Assembly: GCF_028548395.1 (NCBI RefSeq)
Contig: NZ_JAQQLA010000009.1
Span: 62,001 to 126,000, forward strand
DNA: 64,000 bases
From: Vogesella indigofera
GTDB taxonomy: Bacteria > Pseudomonadota > Gammaproteobacteria > Burkholderiales > Chromobacteriaceae
Reading direction: 5' to 3'
In this document: one piece after another, positions 22,775-31,808 of the stretch
Numbering within the stretch: position 1 is the first letter of the stretch
How the letters are laid out: each line of letters opens with the position of its first letter
Notes under the pieces: generated by a model
The model's input: only the letters and a program-made list of their open reading frames with translations
Database searches by the model: none
What the model was told of the DNA's origin: nothing
Position numbers and translations under genes: made by a program

Positions 22775-23134
22775 ATGGACATCATATTTTTGCGCGAAGT
22801 GCGCGCCGAGACAGTGATCGGCGTTTATGACTGGGAGCGCCTGGCGCCCCAGACTATCTTGCTGGATCTGGAGATCGGCATCCCCAGCGAAGTACCCTGC
22901 CATAGCGACGACATTGGCGACACCATCCACTACGGCGTGGTGGTGGAGCGCATTCGCCAGTCGCTGGCCGAGCAGCACTTCCTGCTGATCGAGGCGCTGG
23001 CCGAGCACATCGCCCGCATGGTGCGCGAGGAATTCGGCGCGCCGTGGACCAAGGTGGCGGTCACCAAGCTCAACATACTGCCGGACGTGAAGCACGTCGG
23101 CGTGATGATCGAACGCGGCCACCGCCCGCGCTGA
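22775..23134 (+). CDS. folB: Dihydroneopterin aldolase
   Basis: Converts dihydroneopterin to 6-hydroxymethyl-dihydropterin in folate synthesis. The 119-residue T-fold protein has VRAETVIGVYDWERLAPQTI, DTIHYGVVVERI with the conserved Tyr, and LLIEALAEHIARMV with the pterin-binding Glu, then VTKLNILPDVKHVGVMIER. A strong hairpin terminator built from the dispersed motif lies just downstream. Confidence 0.95.
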   Translation: MDIIFLREVRAETVIGVYDWERLAPQTILLDLEIGIPSEVPCHSDDIGDTIHYGVVVERIRQSLAEQHFLLIEALAEHIARMVREEFGAPWTKVAVTKLNILPDVKHVGVMIERGHRPR

Positions 23135-23149
23135 TCCCCCGCTCACGGC

Positions 23150-23193
23150 AAAACATTGCGGCCAACCTGGTATCAGGTTGGCCGCAATGTTTT
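23150..23193. repeat. Inverted pair of the GTTGGCCGCA motif forming a terminator hairpin
   Basis: Perfect 20-bp arms (23150-23169 and 23174-23193) with a GTAT loop sit between convergent folB and the truncated hemoglobin gene. The arms start with AAAA and end with TTTT, so U-tracts are present in both directions. It is the clearest example of the dispersed motif acting as both halves of a Rho-independent terminator. Confidence 0.93.
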
Positions 23194-23212
23194 TGGGGGA
23201 GTGGAAGACCGC

Positions 23213-23599
23213 TCAGTCTTCACGATTGCGCATGAAGTCGGCGGTATTGTAGAACGCCTCCAGCAGCCTGGCCTTCAGCCAGTCCTCGCACACCAGCTCG
23301 TTCACCGCCTGCGTCATGCACTTCATCCACTGGTCGCGCGCCTCGCCGTCCACCGCGAACGGCATGTGCCGCTGCCGCAGTCGCGGATGGCCAAAGGTAT
23401 CCATGAACAACGGCGGGCCACCCAGCCAGCCGGAGAGGAACATGTACAGCTTCTCTCGCGATGCGGTCAGATCCGCCGGGTGCATGTCGCGCAGCGGCTT
23501 CACCGCCGGGTCGCTGTCCATGATGTCGTAGAAGCGGTCGGTCAGCCAGCGCACCACGCCGGCGCCGCCGAGCAGCTCGTAAGGGGTCATTTCCTGCAT
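23213..23599 (-). CDS. Group II truncated hemoglobin
   Basis: A 128-residue 2-on-2 globin. Features are TPYELLGGAGVVRWLTDRFY, a DMHPADLTASREKLYMFLSG segment and WLGGPPLFMDTFGHPRLRQR, which carries the proximal His, followed by RHMPFAVD. It is related to the YjbI/GlbO proteins, which bind O2 or NO. The physiological role here is unknown. A second ATG at 23590 could also be the start. It is 48 bp downstream of cheR on the same strand. Confidence 0.92.
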   Translation of the reverse strand: MQEMTPYELLGGAGVVRWLTDRFYDIMDSDPAVKPLRDMHPADLTASREKLYMFLSGWLGGPPLFMDTFGHPRLRQRHMPFAVDGEARDQWMKCMTQAVNELVCEDWLKARLLEAFYNTADFMRNRED

Positions 23600-23647
23600 G
23601 TTTTTCCTTGCCGCGGGCGCTGCCCGCGTGAATATCGGTACGCCCGA

Positions 23648-24505
23648 TTACGCCCGGGCCTTGGCCAGCTCGTACACCGTCTTGCCGCGCAGGGTGAAAT
23701 AGTCCGCGGCGAAGTAGAAGTTCTCGGAGTGGCCAACAAACAGCAGACCGTGCGCCTTCAGCAGCGGGTGGAATTTCTTCAGCACCGCCAGCTGGGTGTC
23801 ACGATCGAAATAGATCATCACGTTGCGACAGAAGATCGCGTCGAAGCTTTTGCGCTGCGCCCAGCTGGCATCCACCAGATTCAGCCGCGAGAAGCTGATC
23901 ATCTCGCGCAGCTGCGCCTTGGCCTGGTAGTTGCCGTCCGGCAGCTTGTCGAAGTAACGCGCGGCATGCCCCGCCGGCAGCCGCGAGATCTTGTCGGCGC
24001 TGTAAATGCCCTTGCGGCCAACCTCCAGCACGCTGGTATCGAGGTCGGTAGCCTGGATCTGGATGCGGCTGCCACTGCCCAGCGCTTCCAGCGCGGCGAT
24101 CGCGATCGAGTACGGCTCTTCGCCGGTCGACGACGCCGCACACCAGATATTGATCTCGCCCTTGCCGGCCAGCTTCTTCAGGTGCTCCGCCAGGATCTGG
24201 AAATGGTGCTCTTCGCGGAAGAAGAAGGTCAGGTTGGTGGTCAGCGCGTTGACGAACTGCTCGAACTCGCGCTTGCCGGCGATCGATTGCAGGAAGTCGA
24301 TATAAGCGGCGAAGCTGTTCAGCTTCAGCTCGCGGATGCGGCGCACCAGCCGGCCGTAGACCATGTCCTTCTTGGTCGGGTTCAGCGCAATGCCGGCTTC
24401 CTTGTAGATCAGCTGCCGGATGCGCTCGAACTCCTGGTCGCTGAAGGCGAACTCGCGGGTGAAGTCGATCTTGGGCAGAATGATGGGCGGCATCTTGTTT
24501 TGCAT
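23648..24505 (-). CDS. cheR: Chemotaxis protein methyltransferase CheR
   Basis: A SAM-dependent methylase of glutamates on chemoreceptors. The 285-residue protein has the N-terminal helical CheR_N domain (SDQEFERIRQLIYKEAGIAL) and the catalytic domain with IWCAASSTGEEPYSIAIA, the CheR SAM-binding signature. IFCRNVMIYFDRDTQLAVL and GLLFVGHSENF complete it. The start is set at 24505 (MQNKMPP), because a longer in-frame start at 24538 would lie inside the erpA terminator. No other chemotaxis gene is nearby, so this copy is an orphan. Confidence 0.93.
   Translation of the reverse strand: MQNKMPPIILPKIDFTREFAFSDQEFERIRQLIYKEAGIALNPTKKDMVYGRLVRRIRELKLNSFAAYIDFLQSIAGKREFEQFVNALTTNLTFFFREEHHFQILAEHLKKLAGKGEINIWCAASSTGEEPYSIAIAALEALGSGSRIQIQATDLDTSVLEVGRKGIYSADKISRLPAGHAARYFDKLPDGNYQAKAQLREMISFSRLNLVDASWAQRKSFDAIFCRNVMIYFDRDTQLAVLKKFHPLLKAHGLLFVGHSENFYFAADYFTLRGKTVYELAKARA
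24012..24024 (-). repeat. Copy of the dispersed AGGTTGGCCGCAA motif in cheR
   Basis: 13-bp match in the sense orientation of cheR, encoding Glu-Val-Gly-Arg-Lys. It is one of the few copies read as Val-Gly-Arg rather than Ala-Ala-Asn. Confidence 0.7.
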
Positions 24506-24524
24506 CGTGGGGACCCTGAAGTTG

Positions 24525-24551
24525 AAAAACCCGGACACCAGGTCCGGGTTT
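24525..24551 (-). terminator. Terminator of erpA
   Basis: Arms AAACCCGGAC and GTCCGGGTTT, with five T residues on the minus strand after the stem. It lies between erpA and cheR and fixes the cheR start downstream of it. Confidence 0.9.
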
Positions 24552-24572
24552 CAGGTGCTGGCAATGCCGTAC

Positions 24573-24923
24573 TTATACCGAAAACGACGAGCCGCAGCCA
24601 CAAGTGGTCTCTGCATTCGGATTGCGAATCACGAACTGCGAACCCTCGATGCTTTCCTGGTAGTCGATTTCGGCACCGACCAGATACTGGTAGCTCATCG
24701 GGTCGACCAGGAACACCACGCCTTCGCGTTCAATGGTGGTGTCGTCTTCGTTGGCAATCTCGTCAAACGTAAAACCGTACTGGAAGCCAGAACAGCCACC
24801 GCCGGTGACGAACACGCGCAGTTTCAGGTCAGGATTACCTTCTTCAGCCACCAGGTCACGCACTTTGGCGCAGGCGCTGTCGGTAAAGTTGATCGGGGAC
24901 AGGGTTTCAGCAGCAGCAGTCAT
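24573..24923 (-). CDS. erpA: Iron-sulfur cluster insertion protein ErpA (A-type carrier)
   Basis: A 116-residue HesB/IscA-family carrier that delivers Fe-S clusters to apoproteins. The three cluster cysteines are visible: [15 protein letters not shown] and the C-terminal [11 protein letters not shown]. The start at 24923 ([10 protein letters not shown]) follows a GAGG ribosome binding site. The window encodes many Fe-S clients (Nuo subunits, QueG, MutY). Confidence 0.95.
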   Translation of the reverse strand: MTAAAETLSPINFTDSACAKVRDLVAEEGNPDLKLRVFVTGGGCSGFQYGFTFDEIANEDDTTIEREGVVFLVDPMSYQYLVGAEIDYQESIEGSQFVIRNPNAETTCGCGSSFSV

Positions 24924-25013
24924 TTTAAGCCTCACGGTACAGGACAGGCCGCAAGACGGCCTTTCATCCTACTATTTTAGTCGGATATTGGGTCGTCTGG
25001 CGAGTCTTCAAGT

Positions 25014-26057
25014 TCAGGGCAGCAACGGCACGATGTCGAGACCGGCATTTTCCGGCAGCCCGAACATCAGGTTCATCACCTGCACCGACTGGCCGGATGC
25101 CCCTTTCACCAGATTATCCTCCACCACCAGGATGATCAGCAAATCGCCATTGCCGGGGCGATGCACCGCGATGCGTGCGGTATTCCCGCCACGTACCGAG
25201 CGTGTTTCCGGGCAGCTGCCGGCCGGCATCACGTCGACGAACGGCTCGGCGGCAAAGCGCTGCTCGAACAGTTGCTGGTAGTCGACATCGCGGCCTTCCG
25301 GCTTGATGCGGGCGTAGATGGTGGAGTGGATGCCGCGAATCATCGGCGTCAGGTGCGGCACGAAGGTCAGCTTCACCGGCGCGCCATGGATCAGCGACAG
25401 ACCCTGCTCGATCTCCGGCGAGTGGCGGTGCCCCTTCACGCCGTAGGCCTTGAAGTTGTCGGCCGACTCGGCAAACAGGGTACCGACCTCGGCCTTGCGC
25501 CCGGCGCCGGAGACGCCGGACTTACAGTCGGCGATGAGGGTGGTGGTTTCGACATACTGCTTGCCGCCTTCCAGCAGCGGCAACAACCCCAGCTGCACCG
25601 AGGTCGGATAGCAGCCGGCCATGCCGATCAGGCGCGCGCTCTTGATCGCGTCTCGGTTCACTTCCGGCAGGCCGTAGACCGCCTCGGCCAGCAGGTCGGT
25701 ACAGCCGTGCTCCATCGCGTACCACTTGGCGAACTCGGCCGGGTCCTTCAGGCGGAAGTCGGCGGCCAGGTCGATGACCTTGACCCCGGCCTCCAGCAGC
25801 TCGCGCGCCTGCGCCATCGCCACCCCGTGCGGCGTGGCGAAAAACACCACGTCGCAGGCTTTCAGATCGGTTTCATCTGGCGTGGAAAAGGCGATATCGA
25901 CACGGCCACGCAGCGACGGGAACATCTCGGCGACCTTCATCCCCGCTTCCTTGCGCGAAGTGACGGCGGTCACCTTGGCCGAAGGATGGTTGGCCAACAG
26001 ACGCAAAAGCTCCACGCCGGTATACCCGGTGCCGCCAACAATGCCCACCTTGATCAT
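25014..26057 (-). CDS. argC: N-acetyl-gamma-glutamyl-phosphate reductase
   Basis: ArgC is the NADPH-dependent third enzyme of arginine synthesis. The 347-residue protein begins [20 protein letters not shown] (Rossmann loop). The catalytic Cys is in [18 protein letters not shown] and the conserved His in [28 protein letters not shown] is also present. The ribosome binding site AGGAG lies just upstream of ATG 26057. It is downstream of rplM-rpsI but separated from it by a terminator. Confidence 0.97.
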   Translation of the reverse strand: MIKVGIVGGTGYTGVELLRLLANHPSAKVTAVTSRKEAGMKVAEMFPSLRGRVDIAFSTPDETDLKACDVVFFATPHGVAMAQARELLEAGVKVIDLAADFRLKDPAEFAKWYAMEHGCTDLLAEAVYGLPEVNRDAIKSARLIGMAGCYPTSVQLGLLPLLEGGKQYVETTTLIADCKSGVSGAGRKAEVGTLFAESADNFKAYGVKGHRHSPEIEQGLSLIHGAPVKLTFVPHLTPMIRGIHSTIYARIKPEGRDVDYQQLFEQRFAAEPFVDVMPAGSCPETRSVRGGNTARIAVHRPGNGDLLIILVVEDNLVKGASGQSVQVMNLMFGLPENAGLDIVPLLP

Positions 26058-26133
26058 GCTGCGCTCCTAACAATATAAAAAAATGTCGCAAAGGCGACAT
26101 GGTAAGGAGTGCGGCAAGGCATTGCAACAAAGA

Positions 26134-26161
26134 AAAAAGCCACCCTGCTGGGTGGCTTTTT
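26134..26161 (-). terminator. Terminator of rplM-rpsI
   Basis: Arms AAAAAGCCACCC and GGGTGGCTTTTT with a TGCT loop, followed by further T residues on the minus strand, 18 bp past the rpsI stop. Confidence 0.93.
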
Positions 26162-26178
26162 CGATCGGTACAAACAGA

Positions 26179-26571
26179 TTAACGCTTGGAGAACTGTTTG
26201 CGACGACGTGCCTTGCGGAAGCCGACTTTCTTACGTTCAACTTCACGGGCATCGCGGGTAACGAAGCCGGCGTGCGACAGGGTCGGTTTCAGTTCAGCAC
26301 TGAAGTCAACCAGAGCGCGGGTGATACCGTGACGGATGGCACCAGCCTGGCCAGTTTCGCCACCACCGCATACGTTCACCATGATGTCGAAGGACTCGAG
26401 GTGATCGGTGATTTGCAGTGGCTGACGGATTACCATGCGGCCAGTTTCGCGAGCGAAGTACTGGTCGACAGGTTTGCCGTTAACGATGATCTGGCCGGAG
26501 CCTTTTTGCATGAACACACGAGCTACAGAGCTCTTGCGACGGCCGGTACCGTAGTAATATTTACCGTTCAT
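26179..26571 (-). CDS. rpsI: 30S ribosomal protein S9
   Basis: 130 residues: [20 protein letters not shown] at the N-terminus and the basic C-terminal tail [18 protein letters not shown] ending in Lys-Arg, which reaches the P-site tRNA. It is co-transcribed with rplM, 17 bp upstream. Confidence 0.98.
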   Translation of the reverse strand: MNGKYYYGTGRRKSSVARVFMQKGSGQIIVNGKPVDQYFARETGRMVIRQPLQITDHLESFDIMVNVCGGGETGQAGAIRHGITRALVDFSAELKPTLSHAGFVTRDAREVERKKVGFRKARRRKQFSKR

Positions 26572-26588
26572 CTATTAATTGCCTCTGA

Positions 26589-27017
26589 TCAGATTTCCAG
26601 CACTTTAGGCTGTTGCGCGGTGTGTGGATGCTCGGTGCCGGCGTAAACCTTGAGCTTCTTGATCATCGCGTAACCCAGCGGACCCTTAGGCAGCATGCCT
26701 TTTACGGCTTTCTCCAGAACGCGCTCAGGGAACTTGTCTTGCAGTTCGGTGAAGTTGCGCTCATAGATACCACCAGGGTAGCCAGAGTGGCGATAGTATT
26801 TCTTGTCCAGTGCCTTGTTACCGGTTACGCGCAGTTTTTCTGCGTTAACGACAACAATGTAATCACCAGTATCAACGTGCGGAGTGAACTCCGGCTTATG
26901 CTTGCCACGTAGGCGGCGTGCGATTTCAGCGGCAAGACGGCCCAACACCTTGTCTTCGGCGTCGACCACAAACCACTCGCGCTTTACCTCATGCGGCTTG
27001 GCAGAAAAGGTCTTCAT
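26589..27017 (-). CDS. rplM: 50S ribosomal protein L13
   Basis: 142 residues: [52 protein letters not shown] and the segment [11 protein letters not shown]. It is the first gene of the rplM-rpsI operon, driven by a strong promoter at 27052-27080. Confidence 0.98.
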   Translation of the reverse strand: MKTFSAKPHEVKREWFVVDAEDKVLGRLAAEIARRLRGKHKPEFTPHVDTGDYIVVVNAEKLRVTGNKALDKKYYRHSGYPGGIYERNFTELQDKFPERVLEKAVKGMLPKGPLGYAMIKKLKVYAGTEHPHTAQQPKVLEI

Positions 27018-27051
27018 GGAACTCTACCATCGTAATTCTTGAAAGTTCCGG

Positions 27052-27080
27052 AGTCTATTACAAGACTATTTCGCTGTCAA
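27052..27080 (-). promoter_or_regulatory. Sigma70 promoter of rplM-rpsI
   Basis: On the minus strand a perfect -35 TTGACA (27075-27080) is 17 bp from a -10 TAGACT (27052-27057). The predicted start site is about 28 nt upstream of the rplM ATG. Confidence 0.8.
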
Positions 27081-27369
27081 ACCGAAGCTGGCTTTCACCG
27101 GGGAATCGCGACCAAAAACACCCGCTGCGGCAACAGAGTGTGGACAACAAGCAAAAAAAAGGGCGCAACCAAGAGACTGATCGCGCCAAGTTCCACCTTT
27201 AGAAGGAGGATGGAGGAGACAACACCAAAACGCACACGATATGCAACGTCCTGATGCAGTTGTGATTATGGTGACCCGTATTGGGTTTTGCAAGTTTTTT
27301 TGTGCAGCGCAGTATTAAGTTGCGCCACAGTGGAGCCAACTGTGGCCCGCATGCCGCAGCCGGCCCCGC
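27081..27369. other. Intergenic region between deoD and rplM
   Basis: About 290 bp without a credible gene. On the minus strand a hairpin with GGCGC/GCGCC arms (about 27162-27190) is followed by CTTTTTTTT, a plausible weak terminator for deoD. A second inverted repeat, GCCACAGT/ACTGTGGC, lies at about 27324-27346. Nothing else is recognised. Confidence 0.45.
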
Positions 27370-28086
27370 TCAATCCAGCTGCAACGCGGTCTCCAGCGCG
27401 ATTTCCATCATGTCGTGGAAGCTGTTCTGGCGGGCTTCGGCGTCCATGGCCTCCCCGGTCGGAATCACGTCCGACACCGTGAGCATGGCCAGCGCGCGGG
27501 CACCATATTGCGCCGCAACACCGTAAATGCCGGCGACTTCCATTTCCACAGCATTGACATTCATGCCCTTGAGCGCGTCCAGCAGCTGTGGCTGCACGCC
27601 GTAGAACAGGTCGGTAGAGAACACGTTGCCGACCCGCACCGGCTTGCCCAGCCGCGCGGCAACCTCCACCGCGGTGCGCAGCACCTCGAAGTCGGCGATG
27701 GCGGCAAAGTCATGATCCAGCAAGCGCAGGCGGTTGACCTTGCTGTCGGTGCAGGCACCCATGGCGATCACCACTTCGCGCAGTTTGAGGCGCACGTCAT
27801 CCACCGAGCCGCAGGAGCCGATGCGGATCAGGGTGCCCACGCCATAGTCCTTGATCAGCTCGGTGGCGTAGATGCTGGCCGACGGGATACCCATGCCATG
27901 CGCCATCACCGACAGCCGCTTGCCGCGGTAGCTGCCGGTGTAGCCGAACACGTTGCGCACGCTGGTGACCTGCACCGCGTCCTGCAGATACGTTTCCGCG
28001 ATCAGCCGGGCGCGCAGCGGATCGCCCGGCATCAGCACGATGTCGGCAAAGTCGCCGGCTGCGGCGCCGATATGCGGTGTCGCCAT
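27370..28086 (-). CDS. deoD: Purine-nucleoside phosphorylase, DeoD type
   Basis: Phosphorolysis of purine (deoxy)nucleosides. The 238-residue protein begins with the E. coli-like hexameric signature: [56 protein letters not shown], and [19 protein letters not shown] with the ribose-binding Met-Glu. The catalytic Asp is in [10 protein letters not shown]. An AGGAGAG ribosome binding site precedes the start. It appears to be monocistronic. Confidence 0.96.
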   Translation of the reverse strand: MATPHIGAAAGDFADIVLMPGDPLRARLIAETYLQDAVQVTSVRNVFGYTGSYRGKRLSVMAHGMGIPSASIYATELIKDYGVGTLIRIGSCGSVDDVRLKLREVVIAMGACTDSKVNRLRLLDHDFAAIADFEVLRTAVEVAARLGKPVRVGNVFSTDLFYGVQPQLLDALKGMNVNAVEMEVAGIYGVAAQYGARALAMLTVSDVIPTGEAMDAEARQNSFHDMMEIALETALQLD

Positions 28087-28311
28087 GTTTGCTCTCCTGT
28101 GTCATGCCGCCATGCGCAACAGGCCGCCACGCAGCCTGCCGCCCGGAGTGCGGCCCATGCTTGCCATGATAGCGCGGCGCCCGGCAAGCGCCAGCGCTGT
28201 CGCCGGCCGCGATCTTGACACCACGAAACGGTAGCCAGGCGCAGTGCGCGGCCACCCAGGGCACTGCGCGCCGCCGGTGGCGGACTCACGGGCGTCGGCC
28301 CCGCAAATGGA

Positions 28312-28346
28312 ACAAGGTTGGCCGCAACGCTTGCGGCCAACCTTGT
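28312..28346. repeat. Inverted pair of the GTTGGCCGCA motif downstream of relA
   Basis: ACAAGGTTGGCCGCAA (28312-28327), a CGC loop, and its exact 16-bp reverse complement (28331-28346). It begins 30 bp past the relA stop codon and probably terminates relA transcription. The remaining spacer to deoD (28087-28311) holds GC-rich sequence with no ORF I would support. Confidence 0.9.
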
Positions 28347-28375
28347 CGGGTACTGCCGCCTGCCGTGGCCGACGC

Positions 28376-30583
28376 TTACACGCGGCGCGCTTCCTGCACG
28401 CCGCGCACTTCCATCAGGTGCGACAGCACGCGGCTGATGTCGCGCACGTGGCGCACCTCCAGCGTGAAGCGCAGCCGCGCCTTCTGCTCGCGCGACAGGG
28501 TGTTGACGCCGATCACGTTCAGCTTCTCGCGCGAGAACACGTCGGAGATGTCGCGCAACAGCCCCGGGCGGTCGCTGGCGAGGATGTCGATGTCGATCGG
28601 GAACACGCTGCCCTTCTGCTCACCCCAGTCGGCGGCGATCAGCCGCTCCGGCACGTCCGCCGACAGCCGCTTCAGCGTGATGCAGCTGCTGCGGTGGATG
28701 GAGATGCCGCGGCCCTTGGTGACGAAGCCGACCACGCTGTCCGGTGGCGCCGGACGGCAGCACTTGGCCAGCACCGTCATCAGGTTGCCGACGCCCTCGA
28801 TCAGCACGCCGCCGGCGTCGTGGCCGCCGCGACTGCGACGGACGATGTCTTCCGGATTGACGTCCGGTGGCGGCGGCGGCGCAAAGCTGACGAAGGCCTG
28901 GTTGACGGCGCGGGTGCCCAGTTCGCCGTGGCCCAGCGCGGCATAGACCTCGTCCAGCTTGTCGTAGCCCAGCTTTTCCGCCACCTGCGCCAGGTTAGGC
29001 TGCACGCCGGGATGGCGCGCCAGCTCGCGCTCAAAAATGTGGCGCCCGGTTTCGCGCACCGCGTCCAGGTTCTGCTGGCGGATGTACTGGCGGATCTTGG
29101 AGATGGCGCGATGGCTCTTGACCCAGCCTTCGTGCAGCCAGTTTACCGACGGGCCGCCCTCCTTCGCGGTCAGCACCTCGACGCGCTGGCCGTTCTGCAG
29201 CGGCGTCGACAGCGGCACGATGTGGCCCTCGACCTTGGCGCCGCGGCAGTGGTGGCCGACGTCGGTATGCAGCGCGTAGGCAAAGTCGATGGCGGTGGCG
29301 CCCTGCGGCAGCGCCAGCACCCGCCCCTGCGGCGTCAGCACGTAGATGGTGTCGGCGAACAGCTCGGTCTTGAACGCATCGGCCAGGCCCTCGCGGTCGG
29401 AGCCGGACATGTCCTCGCGCCAGTCCAGCAACTGCCGCAGCCAGGAGATCTTCTCCTCGTACTGGCTGTCGCCCTTGCCGCCTTCCTTGTAGCGCCAGTG
29501 CGCGGCGACGCCAAATTCGGCGTGCTCGTGCATCTCGAAGGTGCGGATCTGCACCTCCACCACGCGGTCTTCCGGGCCGATCACCGCGGTGTGCAGACTG
29601 CGGTAGTCGTTGGCCTTCGGATTGCTGATGTAGTCGTCGAACTCGCCGGGAATCGGCTGCCACATGCTGTGGATCAGGCCGAGCACGGTGTAGCAGTCCT
29701 GCAGTTTTTCCACCAGGATGCGCACCGCGCGGATGTCGTACAGCTCGGAGAAGTCGAGCTTTTTCTTCTTCATCTTCTTCCAGATGGAGAAGATGTGCTT
29801 CGGCCGGCCGGCGACGTCACCCTTGACTCCGGCCTGGCGCAGCTCGCCGCGCAGGGTGTCCAGCACCCGTTCGATGTAGTCGATGCGCTCCAGCCGCCGC
29901 TCGTCGAGCAGCTTGGCGATCTTCTTGTAGTTATCCGGGTCGGTGTGGCGGAAGCCGAGGTCTTCCAGCTCCCACTTGATCTGCCACACGCCGAGGCGGT
30001 TGGCCAGCGGCGCGAACAGTTCCAGCGTCTCGCGCGCGATCTGGCGGCGAATGACCTCGTCGCACTGCGGCAGGTAGTGCATGGTCTGCGTGCGCCACGC
30101 CAGCTTGATCAGCACCACGCGGATGTCGGCCACCATCGCCAGCAGCATCTTGCGCATGGTTTCCGCCTGCCGCGCGCTGTCTTCCGGAGTGGCGAACCTG
30201 TCGATGCGCGCGATCTCGGTGAGGCGGCGCACACGGTTGCCGCCCTCCACCAGCGTCAGCACGGTGCGGTTGAACGCCTTCGGCAGCCACTCCTGCCAGT
30301 CGGCACGGTAGTCCGGCACCGCGAACAGCAGCGTGGCAACGATGGCGTCGGTCAGCAGGTTGAGGTCGGCGACGATCGCCGCCGCCGCCACCGCGTGACT
30401 GAACACGTCCTCGCCGGTGTGCGGCAGCTTCTTGTCGCGGTACAGCTCGCGCGCTTCCGCAAACGCCTTTTCCAGCATCGCCATGTCGTCGGGCGCGACC
30501 GAACTGGACAGCTGCGCCAGCCAGCGCCCCGGATCGGCCGCATCGGCCAGCGTATCGGCAACAGATCGAACAACGGAAACCAT
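28376..30583 (-). CDS. relA: GTP pyrophosphokinase RelA ((p)ppGpp synthetase)
   Basis: The stringent-response alarmone synthetase, activated by stalled ribosomes. The 735-residue protein has the order pseudo-HD domain, synthetase, TGS, helical/zinc-finger region and C-terminal ACT. The HD region reads LLFAVPDYRADW where hydrolase-competent SpoT/Rel have the His-Asp pair, so hydrolase activity should be absent. The synthetase domain (about 245-360) has ELYDIRAVRI and NPKANDYRSLHTAVIGPEDR. The TGS domain begins near residue 409 (DTIYVLTPQGRVLALPQG). The ACT domain ends the protein. Confidence 0.95.
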   Translation of the reverse strand: MVSVVRSVADTLADAADPGRWLAQLSSSVAPDDMAMLEKAFAEARELYRDKKLPHTGEDVFSHAVAAAAIVADLNLLTDAIVATLLFAVPDYRADWQEWLPKAFNRTVLTLVEGGNRVRRLTEIARIDRFATPEDSARQAETMRKMLLAMVADIRVVLIKLAWRTQTMHYLPQCDEVIRRQIARETLELFAPLANRLGVWQIKWELEDLGFRHTDPDNYKKIAKLLDERRLERIDYIERVLDTLRGELRQAGVKGDVAGRPKHIFSIWKKMKKKKLDFSELYDIRAVRILVEKLQDCYTVLGLIHSMWQPIPGEFDDYISNPKANDYRSLHTAVIGPEDRVVEVQIRTFEMHEHAEFGVAAHWRYKEGGKGDSQYEEKISWLRQLLDWREDMSGSDREGLADAFKTELFADTIYVLTPQGRVLALPQGATAIDFAYALHTDVGHHCRGAKVEGHIVPLSTPLQNGQRVEVLTAKEGGPSVNWLHEGWVKSHRAISKIRQYIRQQNLDAVRETGRHIFERELARHPGVQPNLAQVAEKLGYDKLDEVYAALGHGELGTRAVNQAFVSFAPPPPPDVNPEDIVRRSRGGHDAGGVLIEGVGNLMTVLAKCCRPAPPDSVVGFVTKGRGISIHRSSCITLKRLSADVPERLIAADWGEQKGSVFPIDIDILASDRPGLLRDISDVFSREKLNVIGVNTLSREQKARLRFTLEVRHVRDISRVLSHLMEVRGVQEARRV

Positions 30584-30622
30584 GGTCTAGTCTTTCACCC
30601 TGCCTGTGATGGCGTATCGGGG

Positions 30623-31693
30623 TTAATCAATGGTGGCGCCGGCCGGCGACTGCAAGGCCTGCAACAGCAATTTGCGTACCGGGGTCGGTACCCCGGCGTC
30701 CAGCGCGCGTGCCAGCGGCAGCCACACACGGCCGTCTTCGGCACAATGGCTTGCGGCCAACCTTTGCAGTGGCACGCACTGCGGCGTGATGGTGAGACGG
30801 AAATGGGTAAACACGTGGCGCAATTCCGGCCACACCGGCAGCAGTTCGCCGTCGCCGTTGTCCGCCAGCCAGTCGGCAATCGCCAGCGTGGACTCGAACT
30901 CCGGCAGCGACAGCAGGCCGCCCCAGATGCCTGAAGGCGGCCGGCGCTGCAACAGCACCTGCCCCCGGTGCAGCGCGATCAGCATCACCGTCTCCCGCTC
31001 CGGCTGCACCTTTTTCGGCTTGCGCTGCGGCAGCTCGGCGGTGCGCCCGTCACGGGCGGCGACGCAACCGTCCGCCATCGGACAGACGCCGCAGGCCGGA
31101 CGCGCGCGGCTACAGACGGTGGCACCCAGATCCATCAGCCCCTGGGTGTAGGCGACCATGTCGCCGTCGGCGGCCGGCAGCAGGCTCTCCGCCAGCGTCC
31201 ACAACTGCACCTCCACCTTCTTGTCGCCGGGATAGCCGTCGATACCGAAGCAGCGCGTCAGCACCCGTTTGACATTGCCGTCGAGTATGGTTTCACGCTG
31301 GCCGAAGGCAAAGGCGGCAATCGCCGCCGCGGTGGAACGGCCGATGCCGGGCAGCGTTTCGATCGCCTCGCGCCGCGCCGGAAACTCGCCGCCAAAGCCG
31401 GCCATCACCTGCTGTGCCGCCTTGTGCAGATTACGGGCACGAGTGTAGTAGCCGAGGCCGCTCCAGTGCGCCAGCACGTCGTCCACCGGCGCGGCGGCCA
31501 ACGTGGCCAGATCCGGGAAACGCCCGAGGAAGCGTGCGTAGTAGCCGAGCACCGTGCTCACCTGCGTCTGCTGCAGCATGATTTCCGACAGCCACACGCG
31601 ATAAGGATCGCTGACCTGCCACGGCAAACCGTGCCGGCCGTGCTGTTTCTGCCAGGCGACTAGGCGCGCCGCAAACGCCGACTGCAAGGTCAT
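30623..31693 (-). CDS. mutY: A/G-specific adenine DNA glycosylase MutY
   Basis: Removes adenine mispaired with 8-oxoguanine. From ATG 31693 the protein is 356 residues. The catalytic Glu37 is in SEIMLQQTQVSTVLGYY. The helix-hairpin-helix is ETLPGIGRSTAAAIAAFAFG and the catalytic Asp lies in LDGNVKRVLTR. The [4Fe-4S] loop is C-x6-C-x2-C-x5-C ([17 protein letters not shown]). A C-terminal Nudix-like domain follows. An upstream in-frame start at 31738 adds 15 residues absent from the family. It is divergent from the RNA methyltransferase gene. Confidence 0.95.
   Translation of the reverse strand: MTLQSAFAARLVAWQKQHGRHGLPWQVSDPYRVWLSEIMLQQTQVSTVLGYYARFLGRFPDLATLAAAPVDDVLAHWSGLGYYTRARNLHKAAQQVMAGFGGEFPARREAIETLPGIGRSTAAAIAAFAFGQRETILDGNVKRVLTRCFGIDGYPGDKKVEVQLWTLAESLLPAADGDMVAYTQGLMDLGATVCSRARPACGVCPMADGCVAARDGRTAELPQRKPKKVQPERETVMLIALHRGQVLLQRRPPSGIWGGLLSLPEFESTLAIADWLADNGDGELLPVWPELRHVFTHFRLTITPQCVPLQRLAASHCAEDGRVWLPLARALDAGVPTPVRKLLLQALQSPAGATID
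30751..30765 (-). repeat. Full-length copy of the dispersed AAAGGTTGGCCGCAA motif in mutY
   Basis: 15-bp match in the sense orientation of mutY, encoding Arg-Leu-Ala-Ala-Ser. Confidence 0.78.
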
Positions 31694-31808
31694 CGCATCA
31701 TCCAATCCGAATCGAACCGGCCATGGTAAACCAATCATCCGCGACTACCAAGAAGTTGCCGGCGAAATCAGCTAGAATAAAGGATTGTTTTGAAAGGATT
31801 ACCCTCAG

